From contig OZ252236.1 of the NCBI GenBank assembly GCA_965249455.1, positions 1,488,001 through 1,552,000 on the forward strand: 64,000 nucleotides of DNA. Reading direction: 5' to 3'. The notes under the pieces were generated by a model. It was not told the DNA's origin and made no database searches. It saw only the letters and a program-made list of their open reading frames with translations. Shown piece after piece: positions 15,017 to 24,093 of this stretch. A program made the position numbers and the translations under genes. This DNA is from Jiulongibacter sp024742395. Its GTDB lineage: Bacteria > Bacteroidota > Bacteroidia > Cytophagales > Spirosomataceae. Every line of letters starts with the position of its first letter. The first letter of the stretch is position 1.

Positions 15017-17494
15017 ATGAAAAAAACATTACTTTATATCCTGGTTTGCTTACTCCCACTTTCGGTATTGGGTCAAAGACCTTCTGGGGGAGGAGCTAAA
15101 GCTCCGGGAGATGCGGTCATCACCGGGTCAATTGTAGACTCACTTTCTGGAGAGGCCGTTGAATTTGCGGCAGTAGCTTTGTGGGATGAAACTAAGGCAA
15201 TAGATGGTACTTTAACAGGCTCTGATGGGAAGTTTAAGTTTGAGTCTGTAAGCCAGGGCACATATAAATTAATTATCTCCTACATTGGCTATAAGCCGCA
15301 GTCAGTAGAAAATGTTCAAGTAAAGAGCAGTAGTGCTTCTGTTGATTTAGGCAAGGTTATGCTTATTGGTGACAATATTCAACTTCAGGAGGTTACCGTA
15401 ACGGGGCAGGCTTCTTTAGTGGAAGATAAAATTGACAGATTGGTTTATAATGCGGATAAAGATATTTCAAACAGAGGTGGTACAGCCGAGGAGGTATTGC
15501 GTAAAGTTCCTATGCTGAGTGTTGATCTTGATGGAGAGGTGGAGTTAAGAGGGAGTGCTAACGTAAGAGTATTGATCAATAATAAGCCTTCTACCATTTT
15601 TGCGAGTAGCGTAGGAGAAGCCCTGAAGCAGATCCCTTCTGAGCAAATTAAATCTGTGGAGGTTATTACCTCTCCTAGTGCTAAATATGATGGAGATGGT
15701 ACCGCAGGTATTGTTAATATTATTTTAAAGAAAAACACCTTGGCGGGTATAACCGGAATGGTGTCTGCTGGTGTGGGTGTATTAGGTTCTTCTGGTAATG
15801 GAAACCTTAATTTACGTGACGGTAAATGGGGGATTTCTTTGAATGGTGGTGGAAGAGCTTCTTACGGTTTCAGGACTGAGGGATTAAATACCAGAACGAG
15901 TGTAATAGATGGTGAAGCTACTTATCTAACACAAACCGACAATAATACTGGTGTGTGGGGAGGAGGAAGAGGTAGTGCTACCTTCGATTATGATTTTGAT
16001 AAAAAAACGAACTTTTCAATCACATATTCATCAAGAATTAGAGCCAACGGGGGCAAAGGTGATCAGCTAACCACCTTGTTAGATGCGAACAGTGACCTCG
16101 TTTTTGAAAATGTTAGATACATAGATCAAATTGATAAAAGTACCTCGGGAGATCTTGATTTTACCTTCTTAAAGAAATACACGAATCCCATCCAGGAGTT
16201 GAGTATCATGGCTCAGATTTCTAAGAACAATAGAAATGAATTCTTTACAGCTGAGCAGAATGGTTTTGCTGCAGACAGTAGTGAAAATAAGGGGATTGAT
16301 AAGGAGTATAATTTCAAACTTGATTATGTTCAGCCACTGGGTAAAAAACTGAAGTGGGAGCTGGGAGGTAAGGCTACTTTACGTTCTGCTACCTCAGACG
16401 GACAGTTTTACAGTTATGATGTAAGCACCGGAACATACAGTTTAAATAGTTTACGCTCAAATTTCCTGGACTACGACCAGGATGTAGCGGCTGGTTACTC
16501 TTCATTCACTCTGGAGTTGCCTAAGAAATGGGGATTGCAGGCAGGTGTGCGTTATGAGAAAACACTCATATCGGCTCAGTTTAAAGAGAGATCAGATGTT
16601 GAAATTCCTGATTACGATAATTGGTTGCCAAGTATCAATTTATCAAAACGTTTTGAGAAAGGCGGGTCTATTAGAGGTAGCTATACACAAAGAATTCAGA
16701 GACCATCTATCAGATTCCTGAATCCATATGTAAATTATTCTAATGCCAACAGTATCTCATTTGGTCAGCCGACACTTAGCCCTGAAAAAGTGGATATGCT
16801 GGAGCTTTCATTTAGTACATATTTTGAAAGTAACTCTTTAAACATTTCGGTGTATTCCAGAGTTGAGGATAACAGTATAACTTCTGTAAGTAATGTAGTC
16901 AGAGAAGATGGCATCGACATTACCGAGACCACTTATGCCAATATCGGTGTGAATAAACGCTATGGAATGGACGTATCCTATAACTTGAATCCGAATAAGA
17001 ATTGGAGAATTGGTGGTGGTGTGAATACAAATTACACATATATGGATAACCGCGTGATATCCAATAAAGGCTGGAACGCCGGAGTGAATTTAAATAGCTC
17101 CTACAGCCTTCCAAAAGGTTTTGCGGCTTCAGTTTTTGCGTTTTACAGATCTCCCAGAGTGCAGCTTCAGGGTACACGAAATGGCTTCTATTTTCATGGT
17201 GTAACGGTTAAAAAAGATATCAATAACAAAAGAGGAAGTATTGGCCTTGGCCTTGAAAATCCTTTTGTGAAATCTATAGATTTCAAATCTACCTTGGAAG
17301 ATAGAACTGATGCACTCAATTACTTCATATCTGAGAGTAACAGAAGTATTTACAGAAGGAGTATTCGAATTGACTTCCAATACCGTTTTGGTAAAATGGA
17401 AAACAATGGAAAAGGACTATTCAACAGAAGAAGAAGCAGTGGTCAAAGTGACGCTGTAGATGATGACGGCGGACAAGACAATATGATGAGATAA
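15017..17494 (+). CDS. outer-membrane beta-barrel protein with carboxypeptidase-like domain (TonB-dependent receptor family)
   Basis: An 825-residue outer-membrane protein. From the ATG at 15017 it has a signal peptide, MKKTLLYILVCLLPLSVLG then Q. A carboxypeptidase regulatory-like domain follows (ITGSIVDSLSGEAVEFAAV through LIISYIGYKPQ, about residues 30-95), then a plug domain (EVTVTGQASLVEDKIDRLVYN, VRVLINNKPS, SVEVITSPSAKYDGDGTAGIVNI), and a C-terminal barrel of the OMP_b-brl_3 type ending in a Tyr-Arg-Phe-Gly strand and a Gly/Arg/Asp-rich tail. Such proteins are TonB-linked uptake or export channels. No SusD partner is present, so the substrate is unknown. An in-frame ATG eight codons upstream is less likely as it spoils the signal peptide. 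Confidence 0.88.
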   Translation: MKKTLLYILVCLLPLSVLGQRPSGGGAKAPGDAVITGSIVDSLSGEAVEFAAVALWDETKAIDGTLTGSDGKFKFESVSQGTYKLIISYIGYKPQSVENVQVKSSSASVDLGKVMLIGDNIQLQEVTVTGQASLVEDKIDRLVYNADKDISNRGGTAEEVLRKVPMLSVDLDGEVELRGSANVRVLINNKPSTIFASSVGEALKQIPSEQIKSVEVITSPSAKYDGDGTAGIVNIILKKNTLAGITGMVSAGVGVLGSSGNGNLNLRDGKWGISLNGGGRASYGFRTEGLNTRTSVIDGEATYLTQTDNNTGVWGGGRGSATFDYDFDKKTNFSITYSSRIRANGGKGDQLTTLLDANSDLVFENVRYIDQIDKSTSGDLDFTFLKKYTNPIQELSIMAQISKNNRNEFFTAEQNGFAADSSENKGIDKEYNFKLDYVQPLGKKLKWELGGKATLRSATSDGQFYSYDVSTGTYSLNSLRSNFLDYDQDVAAGYSSFTLELPKKWGLQAGVRYEKTLISAQFKERSDVEIPDYDNWLPSINLSKRFEKGGSIRGSYTQRIQRPSIRFLNPYVNYSNANSISFGQPTLSPEKVDMLELSFSTYFESNSLNISVYSRVEDNSITSVSNVVREDGIDITETTYANIGVNKRYGMDVSYNLNPNKNWRIGGGVNTNYTYMDNRVISNKGWNAGVNLNSSYSLPKGFAASVFAFYRSPRVQLQGTRNGFYFHGVTVKKDINNKRGSIGLGLENPFVKSIDFKSTLEDRTDALNYFISESNRSIYRRSIRIDFQYRFGKMENNGKGLFNRRRSSGQSDAVDDDGGQDNMMR

Positions 17495-17521
17495 GAACCG
17501 TAATCAAACTAACTTTAAGAA

Positions 17522-17547
17522 GGCCTTCAATTGAGAAGGTCTTTTTT
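17522..17547 (+). terminator. intrinsic terminator after the TonB-family gene
   Basis: A seven-pair stem GGCCTTC (17522-17528) with GAAGGTC (17535-17541), one G-U pair and a six-base loop, is followed by six T residues. It lies 28 bases after the stop codon. Confidence 0.85.
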
Positions 17548-17554
17548 GTTATAC

Positions 17555-17716
17555 CTACTTCAAATCAAACCCAGAAATCAGTTTTAGCAATTCAGGATTT
17601 TTAGCAGCCATTTTTGTGATCATGCTTTCTTTTTCAAAGCGGCTGCGGTTTTCGTTTCTTAACGGGATTATGGGTACAAAAACTCTTTCAGAATTGACTC
17701 TTTTAATAGCTAACAT
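17555..17716 (-). CDS. small basic protein, 53 residues, unknown
   Basis: An ATG at 17716 opens a 53-codon frame ending TAG at 17555. The product starts MLAIKRVNSERVFVPIIPLR and ends ELLKLISGFDLK. It is basic, balanced in composition, without low complexity, and fills the space between the sulfatase and the terminator of the converging TonB-family gene exactly. I recognise no family, but the composition looks protein-like rather than random for such AT-rich DNA. It could be a complete small protein or the remnant of a longer gene. Confidence 0.45.
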   Translation of the reverse strand: MLAIKRVNSERVFVPIIPLRNENRSRFEKESMITKMAAKNPELLKLISGFDLK

Positions 17717-17846
17717 AGGGGTACAGTTTTAATATGACTAATTGATTGTATCTAAGACATATCAAAGATGCATAAAATATTAGCAGATTCTTGCCAATTA
17801 TTATAGCAATAGGATTATTGGCTTGGTTATAAGGCGTTTATCGGAT

Positions 17847-19208
17847 TTAATCTAATGCGTGAACTGCCTTTAAATGATCATAATGACTGTTGTCTGCCGG
17901 ACTACGAAGTAATTGACTGGGAGGAAGTGGCCCCAAGGCGGTATACGATGTCCTCATTTCTTGTATTAATTCAATACCTAAATTATGTTTTTCTTTGAAC
18001 AGATTGTTTGTCTCTCCAGGATCAGATTTGAGATTAAACAGGAGCGTATCATGTTCAGCAACAGCCTTTTTCCATGGTGCACCTTCAAAACCCTCATAAG
18101 GGAGCTTAACTTTCCAATCTCCTTTTCTGAAACATTGAAGCTGGCTACCGTCAAAATACAAATAGCTGTCATCTTCTCTTTTGCCATCATTTAGTAGTAC
18201 ATCTGTTAGGTCTCTGCCATCTAATGGAACAGAATTGTCTTTTTCGAGACCGGCTAGCGTTAAGATAGTTGGGAACCAATCCATTTGGCTCGCTAAATTC
18301 TCATAAACCGAACCTGCGTTGATCTGTCCCTTCCACATAGCTACAGTAGGAACACGCATTCCACCTTCAAAAGAAAATTGTTTGCCTTCTCTAAGATTTC
18401 CCGCAGAACCTCCGTGATCTTCCATCACGAGCCATGGGCCATTATCACTTGAGAATACGATTAAAGTGTTTTCTAATAAGCCTTCATTTTCTAACTTATC
18501 CAAAACCTTTCCAACAGACCAATCAATCTCCTGAATTACATCTCCATACAGGCCTCTTTTAGAAGTTCCTTCAAAATTCTCAGAAGCATAAATTGGAACA
18601 TGAGGCATGTTATGAGCCAGGTAAAGAAAGAAGGGTTTATCTTTATGTAGATCAATAAAGTCAACCGCTTTCTCGGTATAGGTTTTGGTGGTATAGTGCT
18701 GGTCAACCTCAAACTCTACAACCTCATTTCCATCCATATAAACTACGCTCTCCATGTCATTACTATAAGGGATGCCGAAATAGCTATCAAAACCTCGCTG
18801 TAATGGCAAATATTTGTATTGATGACCCAAGTGCCATTTTCCTACTATTCCAGTGCTGTAGTTGGCCTCTTTTAATTTTTCGGCTATTGTTATCTCATGT
18901 GTAGGAAGGCCTGAAAAACTTTCAGGAAAGAATACGCCGTTAATACCCATTCGTTGTGGTAATCTGCCGGTAAGCAAGCCAGCTCTCGACGGGCTGCAGA
19001 CATTGGCAGCAGAATAGAATTCTGTAAATTTTATCCCTTCATTCGCTATTCTATCAATGTTGGGTGTATGAATATCTTTGGCACCAAAACAGCTCAAATC
19101 ACCATAGCCAAGATCGTCAGCAAAAATATGAATGATATTGGGTGGTCTCTGTTTCTCAGAAGTACAGGAAAGAGCGGCTAGAAAAAGAAGAAAGTATAAG
19201 TTTTTCAT
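17847..19208 (-). CDS. sulfatase lipoprotein (arylsulfatase A-like, formylglycine type)
   Basis: A 453-residue S1-type sulfatase that hydrolyses sulfate esters, probably of sulfated glycans. From the ATG at 19208 there is a lipoprotein signal with lipobox Cys15 (AALSC), then PNIIHIFADDLGYGDLSC with the metal-binding Asp pair (31-32). The active-site motif CSPSRAGLLTG has Cys71, which must be converted to formylglycine by a maturation enzyme not seen in the window. SSDNGPW and the GKWHLG motif supply further active-site residues. Eight upstream in-frame codons are excluded because they precede the signal peptide. It stands next to an insertion sequence and far from any polysaccharide utilisation gene. 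Confidence 0.93.
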   Translation of the reverse strand: MKNLYFLLFLAALSCTSEKQRPPNIIHIFADDLGYGDLSCFGAKDIHTPNIDRIANEGIKFTEFYSAANVCSPSRAGLLTGRLPQRMGINGVFFPESFSGLPTHEITIAEKLKEANYSTGIVGKWHLGHQYKYLPLQRGFDSYFGIPYSNDMESVVYMDGNEVVEFEVDQHYTTKTYTEKAVDFIDLHKDKPFFLYLAHNMPHVPIYASENFEGTSKRGLYGDVIQEIDWSVGKVLDKLENEGLLENTLIVFSSDNGPWLVMEDHGGSAGNLREGKQFSFEGGMRVPTVAMWKGQINAGSVYENLASQMDWFPTILTLAGLEKDNSVPLDGRDLTDVLLNDGKREDDSYLYFDGSQLQCFRKGDWKVKLPYEGFEGAPWKKAVAEHDTLLFNLKSDPGETNNLFKEKHNLGIELIQEMRTSYTALGPLPPSQLLRSPADNSHYDHLKAVHALD

Positions 19209-19257
19209 TGTGACAGGTTGAATTGCTTGCAATATAGTATTCTCCTAAACAAAAAAA

Positions 19258-19289
19258 GAGGCTGTCTCAAAAGGGCAGTCTCTTTTTTT
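19258..19289 (+). terminator. inward-facing terminator at the left IS end
   Basis: GAGGCTGTC (19258-19266) pairs with GGCAGTCTC (19274-19282), nine pairs with two G-U, followed by seven T residues. Half of the stem is the terminal inverted repeat itself. It would stop transcripts entering the element from the left. Confidence 0.75.
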
Positions 19290-19315
19290 GTGTTTAAAAT
19301 TTTGTAACTTCTTGC

Positions 19316-20863
19316 ATGAAAGAAGGAGCAAATAAGGAGGCAGTTTTTAAGGATTACAACCCTAGCCAACTATCTCTTCTCCCTCCATCGCTAGATGAAT
19401 TGATTCCCGAAAATCATGTTGTGCGACTAGTTCAAAACATCATTGATAAAATAGACATTGATTCATTGCTGGCGAAGTATAAAGGAGGTGGAAGTTCATC
19501 ATTCCATCCAAGAATGATGTTAAAAATCATTATTTATGGTTATTTGAGTAATATTTATTCTTCCAGAAAAATGGAAGAGGCGGTTACCTCAAACATTCAC
19601 TTTATGTGGTTGGCAGGTATGCAACGCCCCGACCACAACACTATCAATAGATTTAGAATAGACCGATTAAAGTCGGTCTTGAAAGAAGTCTTTGGGCAGG
19701 TTGTTTTATTAATGGCCGAGCAAGGCTTAGTAAGTTTGAAGACGGTTTATGTAGATGGCACTAAGATAGAAGCCAATGCTAATAAGTACACCTTTGTCTG
19801 GGGCAAGTCAATTAAAGGCAATAAAGAACGGATAAAATCTCAACTGTCAGAGCTTTGGAATTATGCAGAGAAAATAGCTTCCGATGAACTTAAGGGTAAT
19901 GCACCAACGGTCTTTAAAGAGATTGATGCCGAAAAAGTACAACAAACCGTCCAACAAATTAATGCGGCAATAAAAGGAAAGGAGGTCGACCCAAAGGTTA
20001 AGCAAAAGCTAAATTATGCCAAGAATAACTGGCCCAAAAACCTAAGGAAATATAAGCAACAACAAGAGCTTTTAGGAGATAGAGGCTCGTATTCTAAAAC
20101 AGACCCGGATGCTACTTTTATGCGAATGAAAGATGACCATATGCTGAATGGGCAACTTAAAGCGGGTTATAACTGGCAAATAAGTACTTGTAACCAATGC
20201 ATCCTGAATTACGATATTTATCAAAACGTAAATGATATCAACACGCTCCAACCGCACCTTAAAAGCTTCCAGGAGCTCTATGGGCAACTTCCTCAGACCG
20301 TAGTAGCAGATGCAGGATATGGTTCAGAAGACAATTATCAATACTTGGAAAATGAGCGGCTAGAAAGTTATATCAAGTACAATTACTTCCACAAAGAACA
20401 AAAGGCGAAAGGGAAGATAAAGCCTAAAGATGTATTTAAGTCAGAGAACCTATACTACGATGCCGAGCAAGACTTTTTTGTATGTCCTATGGGGCAAAAA
20501 ATGGAGAAAATATACGAATCCACTCAAACTATAAAAAGTGGATACAAGCAGCAGGTGAGTTATTATAAAGCTAAAAAATGTGAGGGCTGTCCACTAAATG
20601 GAGCATGTCATAAATCGAAAGGGGAGCGAGTGATACAGCGAAATCATAATGCCATAAGACTAAAGAATAAAGCCCGCCAGAAACTATTATCAGAAGATGG
20701 TTTAGTTCACCGTTCTCAGAGACCCGCCGATGTAGAAGCCGTCTTTGGAAACATTAAACAGAACAAAAACTTCAGAAGATTTATGTTAAGAGGGAAAGAA
20801 AAAGTCCTCATAGAGACAGGATTGCTCGCCATTGCACATAATATCAAGAAAATGGCCTCATAA
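19316..20863 (+). CDS. IS1182-family transposase
   Basis: A 515-residue DDE transposase. The N-terminal block FKDYNPSQLSLLPPSLDELI and the YGYLSNIYSSRKMEEA segment are typical of IS1182. VYVDGTKIEANANKYTFVWGKS carries the first catalytic Asp. VVADAGYGSEDNYQYLE carries the second. A CPMGQKM...CEGCPLNGACHK cysteine cluster precedes the C-terminal RPADVEAVFGNIKQNKNFRRFMLRG, which supplies the catalytic Glu. No frameshift or stop interrupts the frame, so it may still be active. Confidence 0.95.
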   Translation: MKEGANKEAVFKDYNPSQLSLLPPSLDELIPENHVVRLVQNIIDKIDIDSLLAKYKGGGSSSFHPRMMLKIIIYGYLSNIYSSRKMEEAVTSNIHFMWLAGMQRPDHNTINRFRIDRLKSVLKEVFGQVVLLMAEQGLVSLKTVYVDGTKIEANANKYTFVWGKSIKGNKERIKSQLSELWNYAEKIASDELKGNAPTVFKEIDAEKVQQTVQQINAAIKGKEVDPKVKQKLNYAKNNWPKNLRKYKQQQELLGDRGSYSKTDPDATFMRMKDDHMLNGQLKAGYNWQISTCNQCILNYDIYQNVNDINTLQPHLKSFQELYGQLPQTVVADAGYGSEDNYQYLENERLESYIKYNYFHKEQKAKGKIKPKDVFKSENLYYDAEQDFFVCPMGQKMEKIYESTQTIKSGYKQQVSYYKAKKCEGCPLNGACHKSKGERVIQRNHNAIRLKNKARQKLLSEDGLVHRSQRPADVEAVFGNIKQNKNFRRFMLRGKEKVLIETGLLAIAHNIKKMAS

Positions 20864-20939
20864 GGTCATTTGTTCCATATTTGGGCTCTTAAATAACACG
20901 TAAAAATATCCTCGGACAAAACTCAGGGTTATTGGCATG

Positions 20940-20975
20940 AAAAAAGGCCATCTCATTTTTTAATATGAGACAGCC
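20940..20975 (-). terminator. inward-facing terminator at the right IS end
   Basis: On the minus strand an imperfect hairpin (GGC/GCC and TCTCAT/ATGAGA arms, 20946-20975) is followed by six U residues (A-run 20940-20945). It would end transcripts of the TonB receptor gene at 21002-23758 before they cross the transposase gene. Confidence 0.65.
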
Positions 20976-21001
20976 TCTTCTTAGTTGATTGATTTCTATT
21001 T

Positions 21002-23758
21002 TTAGAAATTCAACTTTAATGATGCGTTCCAGGTTCTTCCAAAACCAAACCACACAGAGTTACGAACGTCAACACCATTCCAGGTTACTGAATCAGCATC
21101 TGGGTGAATGTTAGTCTGAGATTCAGAAATGTAAACTGTATCGAATACGTTGTTAGCGTTTAGTCTAAACGTAGACGTGTTTCCAAAAAGCTTGAATCTT
21201 GCAGTTAAACCTGCATCAACAAGTCCGTAAGAAGGAAGCTTAATAGCTCCTGCATTGTCAGGTGTAGCAAAAACCTCGTCAGTTACAGCGTAGTCAGCAT
21301 ATAAATTACCAGCATATCTGTAGCCTAGGTCTAAACTGATAGCCTTACTGATGTTATAATCTGCATTTAAAGCAAATGTAGTTTGAGCTGAGTTACCCAC
21401 TTTAGCATCTTTAAGATAAAGAGTACCAGATCCAATTGGGTTGTTACTGTTGTCAAATAATTCTGCAGTAAAGTCTTTAGTGTATCTCCAGTCACCTAAT
21501 GAAGCCATAAACTGTAGTTTTAGCTTATTGATTGGACGGTAGTTACCTTCAAGCTCAATACCTTTATGAGAAACATCTATATTCTTAAATTGAGCTGTTC
21601 CCTGGTCTCCCTGAGTATTGAACAAGGCACGAGAGATGAATCTATTTCCCCAGTTAGTAGCATATGCATTCAAGTTGAAGTTGAATTTGCCAGCTATAAA
21701 ACCGTATCCTAATTCAAATGAAGTTATCTTCTCGTTCTGTAAATCTGGGTTAACCACATTGGCAAAATTCGGGAAAACTGCATCAAACTGTGGTTGTCTT
21801 GAGATAAAACCAGTATTGAAGAATACGTTTGATTTGTCGCTAATGTTAAAGTTAGCACCACCTTTGATGTATCCACCGGCTACGTTCTTTGTTTCAGAGA
21901 TTGGCATCTCAGGCTGATCAAAGTAGTCTTCTCTTGTGAATGACTGATTAGATACACCACCCTGAACTACCGCTGTAATTTTAGAATCAACGTATTCAAC
22001 TAAACCGTTAACACCTTGCCATCCTACAACACCGATGTTATAGTAGTCAATTTTTGGACCGTTAAGGCCTGTATTTTTGAACGGAGAAGCTTCAACCAAA
22101 GTATTTATTACCTGACCGTTAGAGTTTCTGTTACCAGTAGAATAGTAACCATCAAGACCTAAAAGGTCGTTTAACACACGGTAGTGGAAACCTTTGTAAT
22201 GTCTTAAGTCAAGACCAACAGATGTTCTGATTTTACCAAACTGACCTTCAAGGTTAGAAATAGCACCCACCCAGTTATGAGAGTTCATAGAAGCTCTACG
22301 AATCAAAACTGCACGGTTTACATTATTATCTCTGAATCCGTTAGAACCTAATTTCTGACCAGTAAAATTGCTCATTGGGCCATCATACGCAGAGGTAGTA
22401 CCTTGGTTAACTTCAACTGCTTTATCGAAATTAATGAAGCCATCAGCATCACGAGTACCTCTTCCGTTCTCAGCGTATTGCGTAGTAAGATCAATATTAA
22501 ATGGATAATAGTCAATGTCAGCATTTCTGAAGTTATTACCACGAGGACCTGTTCCGCCTCCACGACCAGCAGAGCCATAAAGAGAAGTATTCAATTTAAA
22601 CTTAGAGCTGATATCCCAGTCCCAGTTAAATGTAGCAAGAGGCTTATTGTAGAAGTTTCTTCTCATGTTGTATTCTTCACCATCTAAGAAACCTGCATCT
22701 GTGTTCCATCTTCTGTCAATTCCGTCTTTCTCAGGCTCACCAAAATTCTGATAATCTCTGATAGAAATCCATGAAGATCTTTGGTGGTGCCATTGACCTG
22801 CACCTATGAATGATAGGTTTAGAGAGTGCTTAGAACCTACAGGTTGGTATCCTACAGCACCGAAATATGTCCAGCCTTCACCTGCTGTTCCATAAGCGTA
22901 ACCATCACCTTTCCAATAAGAAAGAAGTAATGAAGTAGCCCAGCCATTACTGTTTTTACCAGAGTTAAAGTTTGCTGAAGTTTTAGAGAAACCGTTGTTA
23001 CCAACTGTTTGAGAAACAGAAGTTCCTTTATTTAATTCGGCAGCTTTAGTAAAGATAGAAACAGTACCACCTACAGAAGGAACTGCTAATCTTGAAGCAC
23101 CAAGACCTCTCTGAATTTGAATTCCACTAGCTACGTCAGTAAGACCTTGCCAGTTAGACCAGTATACCCAGCCGTTTTCCATATCATTTACTGGCTGACC
23201 ATTAATAAGGAAAGAGGTGTTACTTTGATCAAAACCACGAAGGCTGATTCGAGAATCACCGTATCCACCACCAGTTTTTGTAGCGTATACACCTGGGGTT
23301 CTGTTCATGATTTCAGGGAACTCTAAGTTACCTACTTTCAAAGCGATTTCAGCAGTAGAAATTGCCGAAACAGCGATTGGAGTTTCTCTGGTTTTAGCGA
23401 AATCGATCACACCTGAGGTTACCACAATTTCTGAAAGTACATTGGCATCTTCTTTCATTTTAATGTCAATGACAGTATTAGATCCAATGGCGATTTCCTG
23501 ACGTGTGTAACCAATGAATGAAACGACTAAGTCAGTGCTTCCGGCAGGTATGCCTTTTAGGGTATACTTCCCATCTAAGTCCGTTGTAGTACCTATTGAC
23601 GTACCTTTTACCGATACCGAAGCACCGATTAATGGCTCGTCAGTAGTACCGTCAAGTACGGTTCCGCTAACGGTGGTTTGAGCACTAGCCACAACAGCCA
23701 TGCACATAAAAGCTATTGCTAGCATTCCTGCTCGCAAAAAAGTAAACTTTTGCAACAT
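21002..23758 (-). CDS. TonB-dependent receptor with carboxypeptidase-like N-terminal domain
   Basis: A 918-residue outer-membrane receptor. The signal peptide (about residues 1-26, ending VVASA then Q) is followed by a carboxypeptidase regulatory-like domain (VSGTVLDGTTDEPLIGASV to VSFIGYTRQE), a plug domain (LSEIVVTSGVIDFAKTRETPIAVS, SRISLRGFDQSNTSFLINGQPVNDME, RGLGASRLAVPSVGGTVSI), and a long barrel ending WNASLKLNF with the C-terminal Phe expected for BAM insertion. It has no SusD-like partner and no TonB box I can define. The substrate is unknown. A full promoter lies 84 bases upstream, and the IS end appears to act as its terminator. Confidence 0.92.
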   Translation of the reverse strand: MLQKFTFLRAGMLAIAFMCMAVVASAQTTVSGTVLDGTTDEPLIGASVSVKGTSIGTTTDLDGKYTLKGIPAGSTDLVVSFIGYTRQEIAIGSNTVIDIKMKEDANVLSEIVVTSGVIDFAKTRETPIAVSAISTAEIALKVGNLEFPEIMNRTPGVYATKTGGGYGDSRISLRGFDQSNTSFLINGQPVNDMENGWVYWSNWQGLTDVASGIQIQRGLGASRLAVPSVGGTVSIFTKAAELNKGTSVSQTVGNNGFSKTSANFNSGKNSNGWATSLLLSYWKGDGYAYGTAGEGWTYFGAVGYQPVGSKHSLNLSFIGAGQWHHQRSSWISIRDYQNFGEPEKDGIDRRWNTDAGFLDGEEYNMRRNFYNKPLATFNWDWDISSKFKLNTSLYGSAGRGGGTGPRGNNFRNADIDYYPFNIDLTTQYAENGRGTRDADGFINFDKAVEVNQGTTSAYDGPMSNFTGQKLGSNGFRDNNVNRAVLIRRASMNSHNWVGAISNLEGQFGKIRTSVGLDLRHYKGFHYRVLNDLLGLDGYYSTGNRNSNGQVINTLVEASPFKNTGLNGPKIDYYNIGVVGWQGVNGLVEYVDSKITAVVQGGVSNQSFTREDYFDQPEMPISETKNVAGGYIKGGANFNISDKSNVFFNTGFISRQPQFDAVFPNFANVVNPDLQNEKITSFELGYGFIAGKFNFNLNAYATNWGNRFISRALFNTQGDQGTAQFKNIDVSHKGIELEGNYRPINKLKLQFMASLGDWRYTKDFTAELFDNSNNPIGSGTLYLKDAKVGNSAQTTFALNADYNISKAISLDLGYRYAGNLYADYAVTDEVFATPDNAGAIKLPSYGLVDAGLTARFKLFGNTSTFRLNANNVFDTVYISESQTNIHPDADSVTWNGVDVRNSVWFGFGRTWNASLKLNF

Positions 23759-23841
23759 AATTTTTGGGTTAATTTGTTTGAAAGTGTTAACATAAGATAG
23801 TCCAGTTTGACTCCTGAAGTCTCCCTGATTTCACTCGAGTG

Positions 23842-23870
23842 CAAAGGTACTTTTTTTTGTGGTTCGTCAA
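23842..23870 (-). promoter_or_regulatory. promoter of the TonB-dependent receptor
   Basis: On the minus strand TTG (23868-23870) and TACCTTTG (23842-23849) are 18 bases apart. The predicted leader is about 75 bases. Confidence 0.65.
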
Positions 23871-24093
23871 AAAGTTAGCAAATAGCTAATAGTCTCGATC
23901 TTAGAATATTGCAGTGAAATGTTTGCAGGAGAACATTATGAAATTGTTAACCAGTAAAAATTATAAAAATTTTTCTGCTGTTCGGCACAATATTGAAAAA
24001 GTACAATTCTTCTTAAAGCTTTCCAGTTGAAATCTTTTAAGGTCTGGATATCGTAACTAAACAGAACAGTATTAAAAATTGAAAGAAGTGTAT
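23871..24093. other. intergenic region between TonB receptor and DUF547 gene
   Basis: This AT-rich stretch lies between two divergent genes, and together with the promoter just before it makes a gap of about 335 bases. Apart from that promoter I see no gene, no repeat and no clear -7 box for the DUF547 gene. Confidence 0.4.

Larger units (their letters stand above)
19256..20979 (+). mobile_element. IS1182-family insertion sequence, intact
   Basis: A 1.7-kb element is bounded by 14-base perfect inverted repeats AAGAGGCTGTCTCA (19256-19269 and, inverted, 20966-20979). It contains one full-length transposase gene. No target-site duplication is evident: the bases just outside the ends differ (A-rich on the left, CTTAG on the right). 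Both ends fold into hairpins whose U-tracts face inward. It lies between the divergently placed start of the sulfatase and the 3' end of the TonB receptor gene, so neither gene is broken. Confidence 0.92.

Noticed and set aside
14993..17494. SusC/SusD nutrient uptake locus
   Set aside because: Neither TonB-family gene (this one or 21002-23758) has a SusD-like lipoprotein beside it, and no glycoside hydrolases are near, so a polysaccharide utilisation locus is not supported despite the sulfatase.
19250..20985. Target-site duplication around the insertion sequence
   Set aside because: The bases just outside the two inverted repeats do not match over any length I tried, so no duplication can be claimed. 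The element may have lost it, or the family may not always leave one.
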